From Verrucomicrobiales bacterium (GTDB lineage: Bacteria; Verrucomicrobiota; Verrucomicrobiia; Limisphaerales; UBA11320): a stretch of DNA of 64,000 nucleotides. Shown piece after piece: positions 7,901 through 15,940 of this stretch. Position numbers and translations under genes: made by a program. A model generated the notes under the pieces. The model saw only the letters and a program-made list of their open reading frames with translations, searched no databases and had not been told where the DNA came from. The first letter of the stretch is position 1. Each line of letters begins with the position of its first letter. The stretch lies in NCBI GenBank assembly GCA_016793885.1, contig JAEUHE010000151.1, positions 1 through 64,000 on the forward strand, in the 5' to 3' direction.

Positions 7901-10549
7901 GAGGCGGCGTTGCTAGAAAGCGAGCAACGGCTGAACGCGACCCTGGATTCGCTGATGGAGGGTTGCCAGATCATCGGGTTCGACTGGACCTACATTTACG
8001 TCAACCGAGTTGCCGCCCAGCAGGGACGGCGGAGCCGGGAAGAGTTGATCGGAAGGAAGATTACCGACATCTATCCTGAAGTGGAGCGAACGTCCCTCTA
8101 TTCCGCATTGAAACAGTGCCTGGTCGAACGGATTTCTCAGCGCATTGAAAATGTTTTCACGTATGCCGACGGCAGTTCCGCCATCTTTGATCTGGAGATC
8201 CGGCCGGTGGCAGACGGGCTCTTTATCCATTCCATCGATGTGACGGCACGGCGTCGGGCCGAGCAGGAACGCGAACGCCTGGTGCTGCTTGTCGAGCACA
8301 GCGCCGATTTCATTGCCACCGCCGCGCTGAACGGTCAGTTGACCTACCTGAATCCGGCTGGGCGTCGGATGATTGGCTTCGGTGAGACTGAGGACATCCG
8401 GACGCTGAACTTTGCCGATTACGTGCCCGACCGGTGGCGGTCGTGGTTTACCGACACGATCGTACCCCTCGTTCGGGAAAAAGGCGTTTGGGATGGCGAG
8501 ATGCAGCTCTTCCATCTGCAGACCAAGCAACTGATCGACATCTCCCGCTCCATGTTTCTCGTCCGGAACCGAGAAACGGGGGAGCCCATTGGTTTTGCCA
8601 CGGTCACACGCGATGTAACCGCCCGCCGGGCCTCGGAAAAGGCCCTGCTTGAAAGCGAGGAACGCTTTGCCAAGGCCTTTCAGGCAAACCCTGCCATCAT
8701 TGCGATCAGTACTTATCCGGAGGGTAGGTATGTGGATGTGAACCAGGCCTTCACCGAATTGCTGGGGTTTTCCCGCGACGAAGTCATCGGACAGACCGCG
8801 ATGGAACTCGGTGTCTGGTCGATTCCGGCTCAACGCCTGGCCATCACCGAAGCTCTAGAAGCTCGCCAGCCCGTCCGGGGAGCCGAGTGTCAGCTCCGTT
8901 CCAAGTCCGGCGCTCTTCTCACCGTGCTCGCTTCCGTGGAGCAAATTGAGCTGAGCGGAAAGCGCTGCCTGCTGTTCATCAATCATGATATCACCGACCG
9001 GAAATCTTCCGAGAGAATGGTGCAGGAAACCCAGTCGCGATTTCAGCAACTTGCGGAAAACATCCGCGAGGTGTTTTGGTTGACTAACGCCGACAAGACT
9101 CAAATGCTCTACGTCAGCCCGGGATACGAACGCATCTGGGGGCGATCTTGCGAAAGCCTTTACCAGTCTCCCGGTTCCTGGCTCGAGGCCATTCACATCG
9201 ATGACCGCGAGCGGGTGGGCAACTCACTTGCCCAGAACCAGTCGCAGGGAACCTATGACATCGAGTATCGCATCCTGAGGCCTGACGGTTCGGTCCGATG
9301 GATTCACGATCGTGCGTTTCCAGTCAAGGCCGATTCAGGGGCCATCTATCGTATCGCTGGGATCGCCGAGGATGTCACCGACCGCCGCCAACTCGAAGCC
9401 CAGTTTAGACAGGCCCAGAAGATGGAGGCGTTGGGCACCCTCTCGGGTGGCATCGCTCATGATTTCAACAACATTCTGGGAGCTATCTTCGGAAATGTTC
9501 ACCTGGCCACCCTCGATCTGGATGCCAACCATCCGGCCTCGGCGAGCTTGAACGAAATCCAGAGGGCAGCGAACCGAGCTCGGGACCTTGTCCGGCAGAT
9601 CCTCGCCTTCAGTCGTCAACAGCCCAAAAGCCGGCAGAACATTCCTCTGGGGCCGGTGATTCAGGAGGCGGTAGGGCTGTTACGGGCCAGCCTGCCGGCC
9701 GGGATTGAGCTGATCAAGACACTGGATCCCACGGCGCCGAGCGTGTTCGCCGACGCCACGCAGATCCACCAGATTGTCCTCAACCTCTGCACCAACGCTT
9801 GGCACGCCATCGGTGAAGGGCCTGGACGGATCGAGATTCGACTTCAGTCCGTGAAGATTGAGGGACGAGACCCGGCACCTTCCCCGGATCTACACCGAGG
9901 CGTCTATGCCTGCCTGTCGATCATCGACAATGGGCACGGGATGGACGCTTCGACATTGGACCGGATTTTCGAACCGTTCTTCACTACCAAGGAACCGGGC
10001 CGCGGCACCGGCCTGGGACTGTCGGTCGTGCATGGCATCGTGAAATCACACGATGGGGTGATCCGTGTGTTCAGCCAGCCCGGACAGGGCACGGCCTTTC
10101 ATCTTTACTTCCCTGGAGTCGGTGCGGAGAGCGGCGGACCCGCACTCGCGGCTCGCTCCCTCCGTAGAGGTGCCGGCGAGCGAATCCTCTATCTCGACGA
10201 TGAACAACCACTGGTGGATTTGGCGGTCAAGATGCTGCATCGCCTCGGCTACGAAGCCGATGGTTACACCGATCCTGGCACCGCCTTGAGGGCGTTTAAA
10301 GCCAATCCTGAGTTCTACCAGTTGGTCATCACGGATCTGCACATGCCGGGGATTTCCGGCATCGAGTTTATCCAGGCCATTCGAAAGCTTCATCCCACTA
10401 TCCCAATTATGCTCAGCTCGGGACATCTCACTGACGATGTCGTCGCCCGAGTTCACAATCTGGGCGTGACCCGCCTGCTTCACAAACCGAACACGCTGGA
10501 CGATTTCAGCGGTTGCCTGCACGAGCTGCTTCACCAACGTCAGCCTTAA
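4991..10549 (+). CDS. Hybrid histidine kinase with beta-propeller sensor, five PAS domains and receiver
   Basis: A 1852-residue membrane sensor. The order is: signal peptide (residues 1-33); a Reg_prop-type propeller to about 690, with repeats such as GGLQEYDGYNWRQHG and GDLWVGTDRG; a Y_Y_Y domain near 710-775; one transmembrane helix near 786-808; a short coiled coil; five PAS/PAC units between about 848 and 1465; HisKA with phospho-acceptor His1490 (GGIAHDFNNILG); an HATPase with N box NLCTNAWHAI, DNGHGMD and GTGLGLS; and a receiver with Asp1782 (VITDLHMPG). The propeller plus Y_Y_Y in the periplasm resembles the hybrid two-component systems that sense glycans in Bacteroidetes, but here there is no DNA-binding output domain. 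The signal must pass to a separate histidine phosphotransfer protein or regulator, none of which is adjacent. The ATG at 4991 gives a good leader. The neighbouring secreted beta-helix gene may be part of the same response; this is inference. Confidence 0.93.
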   Translation: MRTNRVKSRRTGWWWLAFCVWCHTTLSTSHGAAQQQEANEGQKWRMLSFAQDARLAGQNVFHIDFQRRHQPGTVDKVWLATSGGLQEYDGYNWRQHGVAQGLPSDFVRCLLVTRQGDLWVGTDRGSGVYDGQTFRTEGSETNLAGPSVRRMVEDVDGTLWFCSDPWPSSARSGGLTSLRNGQWRRFTTQDGLPSDYVVNYFRDSSNRQWVVTKDGVAQWSGSNWVTTITPAPDRDSFSSGCFAEVPGRPLMFSAGVDVYLLLNSEWKLQPTPAKPSHHQHGICATRDGKILSSVSTSPGRKAIGEWTGSEWVIRSAEFDLPQGYNEDLREAPDGNVWVVGFETVICWTRYDQWDMFHQIPPPKLVEPPNRMWFGRDRQGVLPALTPVRFENGRWDRLESPYDDLAIDSTGSVWGWSSNRVTRWNGSNVVHFTETHTGLRTIQAGRGAETGGYWLIGLDRDGQPSTARFLDGRWSQFALPTRDGTFSEAGLAARQDSLWMLWRPFAQTNAVIFQLGTGRTATLDVPREILSEFHHGLHVSRDGSSLWLYGDNGLYRMRLGTPTWEPVAGLPGRTVVGLVEREGEIWVGCTGATGGTVGLARYREGQWKTFPTRSVSNISLAPDLTLLVGGKSCLTVVENHRDALPLEIELPEDIRADGVIKDHRGAYWAGNDEILLRFHPDRVPPETRLSGVVTNLLEGGSLTLRVEAVERFRPLNHRSDHSFSWRVDNQEWSPFRQSPERQIEVPPLPLGTHTLTVRAQDGGGDIDPTPAVFHFIVYSLPWQSRSWFLWTVASVVLLLASFAFVAIRARRELASYTLTLEQRVAERTAALEADLIERRRAEAALRESEERWQFALEGSGDGLWDWNAQNNEVHFSSRWKSMLGYADHEISHHLEEWDTRVHPEDKARVLATLRAHLDARIPLYVSEHRLRCKDGSYKWILDRGKVMTRSQDGRPIRVIGTHSDISDRKRVEAALLESEQRLNATLDSLMEGCQIIGFDWTYIYVNRVAAQQGRRSREELIGRKITDIYPEVERTSLYSALKQCLVERISQRIENVFTYADGSSAIFDLEIRPVADGLFIHSIDVTARRRAEQERERLVLLVEHSADFIATAALNGQLTYLNPAGRRMIGFGETEDIRTLNFADYVPDRWRSWFTDTIVPLVREKGVWDGEMQLFHLQTKQLIDISRSMFLVRNRETGEPIGFATVTRDVTARRASEKALLESEERFAKAFQANPAIIAISTYPEGRYVDVNQAFTELLGFSRDEVIGQTAMELGVWSIPAQRLAITEALEARQPVRGAECQLRSKSGALLTVLASVEQIELSGKRCLLFINHDITDRKSSERMVQETQSRFQQLAENIREVFWLTNADKTQMLYVSPGYERIWGRSCESLYQSPGSWLEAIHIDDRERVGNSLAQNQSQGTYDIEYRILRPDGSVRWIHDRAFPVKADSGAIYRIAGIAEDVTDRRQLEAQFRQAQKMEALGTLSGGIAHDFNNILGAIFGNVHLATLDLDANHPASASLNEIQRAANRARDLVRQILAFSRQQPKSRQNIPLGPVIQEAVGLLRASLPAGIELIKTLDPTAPSVFADATQIHQIVLNLCTNAWHAIGEGPGRIEIRLQSVKIEGRDPAPSPDLHRGVYACLSIIDNGHGMDASTLDRIFEPFFTTKEPGRGTGLGLSVVHGIVKSHDGVIRVFSQPGQGTAFHLYFPGVGAESGGPALAARSLRRGAGERILYLDDEQPLVDLAVKMLHRLGYEADGYTDPGTALRAFKANPEFYQLVITDLHMPGISGIEFIQAIRKLHPTIPIMLSSGHLTDDVVARVHNLGVTRLLHKPNTLDDFSGCLHELLHQRQP

Positions 10550-10630
10550 GCCTTGGTTTTCCTTGGCTTTCACCTCCACAGCGAGAGGCTCCTTTGTGGA
10601 ATGAGCCAAGCGCTCGCCTCCGGCTTGCGA

Positions 10631-11668
10631 TCATCGCGATGGATTCAGCTTGGGGCGGAGTACTTCGATGAAGCGTCGCTCGTCCGGATCCGTTGGTGCT
10701 GGGGCCTCGGAGTGGAAGAGTGAAGTGCCCTTCAGGAGGGTTTCCAATGATTCACCATCGGAGGCGACATGCTGACAGTTTACCCCTTGTTCCAGCAGCC
10801 AGGCTGCGAGCGCAAAGCGTCCGCGATCCACGGCACACATCAACAGAGTCCACCCATCGATACCGCCGGCCGACGGGGGAGCCAAGACATGAAGGTTGGC
10901 GCCGTGCCGGGCAAACAGTTGCATGCGGGCCAGATCCATGACCGGGTCGAAAATCAGGGGATAGCTTCCGGATAAGGCGGGTCGATTAAGTTCCGCACCG
11001 TGCTGGAGCGCCAACTCCGCCAGAGCAGTGGCTTGGTCACCGCTAGTTGCGACGATTCGGGCCAGCGCCTGGCCATCCGGTGCGAGAGCTGTGTCGTCCC
11101 ATTTCCCGTCACCCGCGGCAAGTAGCCAGCGCACAGCGTCGAGCTGAACCGCGGATCCAGCACTCGGATCTGCGGCTCGGGCCAACGCATGGCCGAGGAT
11201 GGTCCGGCCCAGGGAATCGCGCTGACGGCGATCCAGCGCTGGGTCGTTAGCCAGGCGTTGAATCCCAGCGGCATCACCGGCGTCGATCGCCCGCGCCAGT
11301 TCCTGTAATTTTGGATCGTAGAAACGTCCATCAGGCGCCCGGGTGAACCTCAAAGAGTTGGGCAGATTGACCTTGATGGTGATCAGAAGTGCGAGCGTGA
11401 TGGGTATCAAAACCAAAGCCGATCCAACCATCGCCGCCGCAGTTGGTCCTCCCCGAGAACCCCAGAGAAGCAGTGCTGCAGCGATGAGAAGCACCGGCAT
11501 GGAGACTAACCCCATAAGAGCGCCGGACGCGCGTCCCGCGCCATCCCCTCCGGGACTCCGGGCAGAAAGCAAATAGACTGCCACCAACGTCCAGAGAACC
11601 AAGCCTATCCAGGCAGCTGTCGTCAGGAATTTCAGCACTTGCCGAGGGTGATTGACTATCGGGTCCAT
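10631..11668 (-). CDS. Ankyrin-repeat membrane protein
   Basis: 345 residues. The first 110 carry three hydrophobic segments (WIGLVLWTLVAVYLL, ALMGLVSMPVLLIAAALLLW, GSALVLIPITLALLITI). From about residue 125 come ankyrin-like helix-turn-helix repeats, recognisable in LARAIDAGDAAGIQRLA, DAVRWLLAAG, MQLFARHGANLHVL and WTLLMCAVDRGRFALAAWLL. Ankyrin repeats mediate protein-protein contacts, here presumably on the cytoplasmic side. No partner is evident. The gene is convergent with the hybrid kinase gene and divergent from the delta-60 protein gene. Confidence 0.8.
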   Translation of the reverse strand: MDPIVNHPRQVLKFLTTAAWIGLVLWTLVAVYLLSARSPGGDGAGRASGALMGLVSMPVLLIAAALLLWGSRGGPTAAAMVGSALVLIPITLALLITIKVNLPNSLRFTRAPDGRFYDPKLQELARAIDAGDAAGIQRLANDPALDRRQRDSLGRTILGHALARAADPSAGSAVQLDAVRWLLAAGDGKWDDTALAPDGQALARIVATSGDQATALAELALQHGAELNRPALSGSYPLIFDPVMDLARMQLFARHGANLHVLAPPSAGGIDGWTLLMCAVDRGRFALAAWLLEQGVNCQHVASDGESLETLLKGTSLFHSEAPAPTDPDERRFIEVLRPKLNPSR

Positions 11669-11804
11669 GTTCGTTCGTTAATCAGGCTACCCTATCAGAA
11701 TAATAGGGCATTTCTGGTTCATCGAGCCGAAAGTTTCATTCTAGATTCGCGTCGAGCCGGTGGCTTGTTGGGCCCGAGCAAATGTTGCGTTCTACCCCTC
11801 TCGC

Positions 11805-11833
11805 TTGTGCTCAAACGATTAGGAGCTTATATT
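11805..11833 (+). promoter_or_regulatory. Promoter of the delta-60 repeat secreted protein gene
   Basis: TTGTGC at 11805-11810 and TATATT at 11828-11833 are 17 bases apart, a fair sigma-70-type match. The sequence around the -10 element (GGAGCTTATATT) is very like that ahead of the gene at 2495. The start codon lies 50 bases downstream of the -10 element. Confidence 0.45.
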
Positions 11834-11883
11834 AGTGTGTTAATGAGCGGTCTCATGTCGAACCACCCCGAGGAACCTCAGCG

Positions 11884-14046
11884 ATGAGCTCTGTGCTGAG
11901 ATCTCTCACTTTTTCCCTGATGGTGTTCAAAGCACTCCTGATCTCCGGGAACGCGTGGGGAGAGACGCGAGTGCCGCTCGAGCATGCGTGGAATTATACG
12001 ATACTGACTTGGCCGCATTCGTCCGATTGGGCAAGTCCTTCCTACGATGATACCAAGTGGCTCAAGCGGGAGGCTGTGATCGTTCGATCGCCGCTTGCGA
12101 TCGGGCGGTCTCTAGCATTGAGAACGACTTTCGTCTTCGACGGAGAACCTCGGCAAGTCGCCCTCAAGCTTTCTCATTTTATCGGCGGGGGCGCAGTGTT
12201 CTACTTAAACGGATTGGAAGTGGGCCGCTTTAATTTATCCAACGACGCACCTTTACCTGGTTGGACGGCGTGCGAGGTGGGCCCCACCAACGTCGTTCTC
12301 AATTTTCTGGTCGTGGATTCAGGGGCTCTCCGCGCGGGGACCAATGTTTTGGCCGCTGAGGTGTTCCCGAGACTGGCGGAGAAAGTGGAACGATCCTACA
12401 TTCTACCCGCCATATTTGGTCTGAGTCTGGACGATGTGCCGATCGGATCCGTCAGGATCGACTCTCAGCCCAGGGGGAGCTCCGTGCTCTCGGGTCAATC
12501 GGTTACCCTGGAATCGGTGGCATCCGGGGAGGGGAGCCTGAATTTTCAGTGGGAGAAGGACGGCGTTCCACTTGAAGGGCGACGCACACCCCAGCTTCAG
12601 ATCGCATCAGCATCTCTGCAGGACGCGGGGATCTATCGAGTTCGTGTCTGGAATGAGTCGAGTGAGTTGTGGAGCAATCCTGTCGGGTTGAATGTGATCC
12701 CTAGCGGGCAGGCCGGAGCCATTGATCCGTCCTGGTTCACGACCTTCGCTCCGTTGGCCAGCGACAGTATCGCGACCATTGCTCAGGTTTACCGTCAGAA
12801 GGACGGAGGGATGTTGGTCGCAGGAAGTTTCTCCCAAGTCCAGTGCACCCCTGGGTTTTCGGGAGTCGCGCGGCTGCGAGTTGACGGGACCCCTGATCCG
12901 TCGTTTCAGGCCCCTCAACTTACCGAGCTGACCTCCGCCAATGCCTTTAAGGTTCATGCAGTTCGCGAGCTGATGAACGGGAAAATCATCGTCGGCGGCA
13001 TCTTTGGACGGGTCAATGGGGATTCCCGGATGCTTGTTGCTTGGCTGAATCCCGATGGGACTCTGGACAGTTCCCGGTTCCTGAGGGATTCCCGGGGACC
13101 CCTCCTTTTCGTAACCCCCAAACGCGTCGAAGCGATCGTGGAACTGGAGAATGGACAACTGCTGATTGGCGGGGAGTTTGGGGTTTATTCCGGGGCCCGG
13201 TTATATGCCAGTCTGATTCGTGTCAACGAGGATGGAACCCTTGATGAGGGCTTTCGTCCGCCTTTGCCCGCGGACTGTGGAGCCCGGGCCATACAGGTAC
13301 TGCCGAGCGGGAAATATTTGATTGGTGGACGATACATCGGTTACTGGGATGCCGATCGAACCGCCTATAGCGGCGACCTGCTTCGCCTCGAGGCGGACGG
13401 CACCCTGGACTCGACCTTTCCCAAATTCCCTGGGATGAACGAGGTGAACTGCATTGTTCCGGCGCCGGACGGATCGATCTACGTCGGGGCCCTTCGGACG
13501 ACTTCCGGCTGCAACAACCTGTTGCACCTCCCGGTCGACGGCGAGCCTGACCCCTTTTTTGGAGGCGAGTTGTGCCGCCAGTTCGCGGTTCATTCGCTAG
13601 CCGTCCAGTCGAACGGCGCCCTCATTGTCAACGGCACGCATCGTTTCCGTCCGGATGGTGTTAAGGACAAGACCTTTGGTGGGCAGCCTCCGCAGGGTGA
13701 TGGCAATCCACATGCGAGGCAGCTGATTTGTCTTTCCGATGATCGTGTTCTGGCCGTCGGTAACTTTTTGAACTGGGACGATCAATACACCGGGCCTTCC
13801 GTTGTCTTGCAGGCTCCATTTTATCCCCCGGAGCTGCGGGTCGAAATCGTTCGGCCGGGGGTTCTCCGGGTCCTATGGCCCGAATGGGCGAAAGGTTACG
13901 AGCTTCAGAGCGCGGAGCGTATGAATGAAGCGGAGGGGAGTTGGTCCGCAGTTTCTACCGCTGAGGCTGAGTTGGTGGCCGGACATTGGCGGCTGTCGAT
14001 CAAGGCTTCTGATTCGACGGCGTTTTACCGTCTCAAACGGAATTAA
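11884..14046 (+). CDS. Secreted protein with Ig-like domain, delta-60 repeats and C-terminal FYR module
   Basis: A 720-residue exported protein with a signal peptide (residues 1-26). An N-terminal galactose-binding-like segment has WNYTILTW and YDDTKWLK, which resembles the domain that precedes chitobiase-like modules in such proteins. An Ig-like domain sits near 190-270 (LNFQWEKDGVPLEG, then DAGIYRVRV). From about 275 to 640 there are delta-60-type repeats of the form D-P-S-F followed by G-K-I-I-V-G-G (VDGTPDPSFQAP, GKIIVGGIFGRVNGD, GKYLIGGRYIGY). The last 70 residues are the YELQSAE...FYRL tail seen in three other proteins of the window. The ATG at 11884 has AGGA nine bases upstream. The domains suggest an adhesive or surface role; no enzyme motif is seen. 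Confidence 0.85.
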   Translation: MSSVLRSLTFSLMVFKALLISGNAWGETRVPLEHAWNYTILTWPHSSDWASPSYDDTKWLKREAVIVRSPLAIGRSLALRTTFVFDGEPRQVALKLSHFIGGGAVFYLNGLEVGRFNLSNDAPLPGWTACEVGPTNVVLNFLVVDSGALRAGTNVLAAEVFPRLAEKVERSYILPAIFGLSLDDVPIGSVRIDSQPRGSSVLSGQSVTLESVASGEGSLNFQWEKDGVPLEGRRTPQLQIASASLQDAGIYRVRVWNESSELWSNPVGLNVIPSGQAGAIDPSWFTTFAPLASDSIATIAQVYRQKDGGMLVAGSFSQVQCTPGFSGVARLRVDGTPDPSFQAPQLTELTSANAFKVHAVRELMNGKIIVGGIFGRVNGDSRMLVAWLNPDGTLDSSRFLRDSRGPLLFVTPKRVEAIVELENGQLLIGGEFGVYSGARLYASLIRVNEDGTLDEGFRPPLPADCGARAIQVLPSGKYLIGGRYIGYWDADRTAYSGDLLRLEADGTLDSTFPKFPGMNEVNCIVPAPDGSIYVGALRTTSGCNNLLHLPVDGEPDPFFGGELCRQFAVHSLAVQSNGALIVNGTHRFRPDGVKDKTFGGQPPQGDGNPHARQLICLSDDRVLAVGNFLNWDDQYTGPSVVLQAPFYPPELRVEIVRPGVLRVLWPEWAKGYELQSAERMNEAEGSWSAVSTAEAELVAGHWRLSIKASDSTAFYRLKRN

Positions 14047-14208
14047 ACTGCTCTGGGACACCAGCCCCGCATTCCAAAAACTTTGTAACCGATGCCCTTT
14101 GGGAAACGGATCGTGCGGGTATGGCGGTGTGAGAGATTCTCGCCTGACGAGGGGGCAACTCCTTAACGCGTGCGGGCACTAACTAGGGTAGTCTCGCAAG
14201 CGTCAATT

Positions 14209-14736
14209 TTATGTCCTTCGCTTGCCGGACCGTTGTTCAATCTCGTTTACAAATCTCTCTCGCTCTTCGTCAGATGAAAAATCACGCCTTGGCAGAATAA
14301 TGCCTGCGACTCGGTCAAACATGATGAAAACATGCTGTTCGGCAACGTGAATCTGACGAAGAAGCGACCACTGAAAAAGAGCCTGGTGATGCTCGGACTT
14401 TTGACGAAGGGCTTCGTCCTCTAGAATCGTCTCCTGTGAACCGAGTATGAAACCATCCTCCGCTGGCCGCATGCGCAGCATCTGCCGGCGCGAGATTCCG
14501 CTAATCACTGCCAAGAGAAGAACGATTCCGGCAATTACTCCGGAAAAAAATAAAGCCAAAGTCTTGGCATGCGCAGATAAATCCACGACGGATGCGACGA
14601 AGGCAATGGCAAGGCCGACACCGACTCCAATCAATCTCTGGATCGTCTTATTTCCCGCGGGGGGAGACACAAAGCGGGCGACGTGCTTCACGAAAGCCGC
14701 ATAGTCATCTTGAGTGATCGTGGTCTTGATGCGCAT
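14209..14736 (-). CDS. YcxB-like membrane protein
   Basis: 175 residues with two transmembrane helices (about 36-55 and 60-80) and a C-terminal domain of the YcxB-like type. The hallmark strand pattern of that family is visible: a W in FQWSLLRQIHV, then FIMFDRVAGIILPRRDFSSDEERERFV. The function of the family is unknown. The gene is isolated, on the opposite strand to the secreted protein upstream. The ATG at 14736 is the only sensible start. Confidence 0.7.
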   Translation of the reverse strand: MRIKTTITQDDYAAFVKHVARFVSPPAGNKTIQRLIGVGVGLAIAFVASVVDLSAHAKTLALFFSGVIAGIVLLLAVISGISRRQMLRMRPAEDGFILGSQETILEDEALRQKSEHHQALFQWSLLRQIHVAEQHVFIMFDRVAGIILPRRDFSSDEERERFVNEIEQRSGKRRT

Positions 14737-15018
14737 TGCGTCACCTTGCAGCTAATGGCGTTGATTCTGCGACTGATTTTTGGGACTTTTCCTCTCCGAT
14801 CCACAACATCGTTCTCTCGATCCGCCCATAAACCGTTGCATTCCCTGCACCGCATGAACCTCATACTCGCTGGCGGCCCCCTGTTCTCGCTGGAAGGTGT
14901 GCAGCGAGTATTGCTTGACCGTGGAAGCGGAAGGAAAAGGTGTAGGTGGCTTCTGGATCGCACTCCAGAGACCAGGCTTCGATCTTGGGTGTGGTGGCCA
15001 GGGCTTGCGCTTCAAGCG

Positions 15019-15125
15019 TGCCACGCGCAGTCCATAAAGGGTAAGGGCGTCCCTGGCTGTTGCCTTGATTGGTTGCCCTAGTACCCATGACCAAACCGGT
15101 GAACGTACGTTCAGCGAGTTGGTCA
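15019..15125. repeat. Interspersed repeat A with 38-bp palindromic end
   Basis: A 107-base unit repeated at 15197-15301. It ends in an imperfect 38-base palindrome (15088-15125) whose outer arms are TGACCAA and TTGGTCA and whose centre is the perfect palindrome GAACGTACGTTC. The pair surrounds no gene. Minus-strand frames across it have no domain and shift between copies, so the repeat looks non-coding. Confidence 0.75.
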
Positions 15126-15196
15126 TAAGCTTTCGGCTGGTTCCTTCCTTGGGTGAACGAAGTGCCTGTCTGTGGCGTGCAGGAAAAGCGGTGGCA

Positions 15197-15301
15197 TGCC
15201 ACACGCAGTCCATAAGGGGATGGCGTTCGTGACTGGTACCTCGATCGGGTGCCCTGGTGCCCATGACCAAACTGGTGAACGTACGTTCAGCGAGTTGGTC
15301 A
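15197..15301. repeat. Interspersed repeat B with 38-bp palindromic end
   Basis: Second copy of the unit at 15019-15125, in the same orientation with a period of about 177 bases. The palindromic end (15264-15301) differs from copy A at one base, while the rest of the unit has more changes. The better conservation of the palindrome suggests it is the functional part. Confidence 0.75.
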
Positions 15302-15478
15302 CAATGAACTCAGGGTAGACCTTCCTTAGGGCAACTCAGGGCTTTGAGGCGGAATCCTGGCGAGATTCACGGCGGTCGCATTCTTGAGGATCGGTAATTG
15401 ATGGCACAGTCGAACCTCGAGTTGCTTAGGGTCGGTTCTATATGGAGACGCCCGCCTTCGTGGAAACTTCGGCGTGGC

Positions 15479-15500
15479 AACTTTCGCAGGAAGCGAAAGT

Positions 15501-15501
<1 letters not shown>
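15479..15501 (-). terminator. Hairpin immediately 3' of tRNA-Lys
   Basis: AACTTTCGC (15479-15487) and GCGAAAGTT (15493-15501) form a perfect nine-pair stem with a five-base loop. It begins at the last base of the encoded CCA end of the tRNA. There is no U tract after it, so it may be a processing signal or a weak terminator. Confidence 0.4.
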
Positions 15502-15576
<75 letters not shown>

Positions 15577-15629
15577 AACCATGGTTGCGAGGAGGAGTTT
15601 CTAAGGGAATCGTGGCGGCCATGCAAGCC

Positions 15630-15923
15630 CTATTCTGAAAGAATCTTTGCCGAGCCTCCAGTCGGCGAGTCCGTCTCTTCAAAGTAAAAATCTAAGGTCT
15701 GGGGACTGCCCGTCTCATCGACTCGCACTTTCTCGTAGAGCTTTCGTTGCCGATGCTGGGCACAGATGACGTGCTCGCCAGGTTCCAGTGGGGGGAGTCG
15801 ATACATCCCATTGGTGTCCGTAACCGCAAACCAGGGATGCTCGAAAGTGGTAACGTAAGCAAACATCCAAGGTTTTATATCGGACTGAATTGGCTGGTGG
15901 GGGAAAGCCTCGTCACTCGGCTC
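15630..15923 (-). pseudogene. Remnant of a carboxypeptidase-regulatory-like (CDVHPWM-type) domain protein
   Basis: The frame is open from just after a TAG at 15924-15926 to the stop at 15630. Read through, it gives PIQSDIKPWMFAYVTTFEHP, then WFAVTDTNGMYRLPPLEPGE, then a FYFEE end. From memory this matches the C-terminal part of a domain common in planctomycete and verrucomicrobial exported proteins, usually C-D-V-H-P-W-M followed by H-P-Y-F-A-V-T-D-x-D-G. The metal-type cysteine and histidine are replaced (SDIKPWM), and the similarity begins before the only ATG (15866) with no start codon ahead of it. I therefore call it a 5'-truncated remnant rather than a 78-residue gene. It begins 18 bases after the uxaA stop. 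Confidence 0.5.
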
Positions 15924-15940
15924 CTACCGCGGGTTCGGTT

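Noticed and set aside
7913-8833. A 306-codon minus-strand frame
   Set aside because: Antisense to the PAS region of the hybrid kinase, whose domain content is certain.
10550-10630. Terminator after the hybrid kinase
   Set aside because: AAGCC and GGCTT with internal GG/CC can pair around TTTT, but the stem is broken by mismatches and no U tract follows.
14752-15270. A minus-strand frame of 172 codons
   Set aside because: It spans both copies of the 105-107 bp repeat, has no ribosome-binding site or domain and has a composition rich in Arg, Pro and Ser. The repeat structure explains the open frame.
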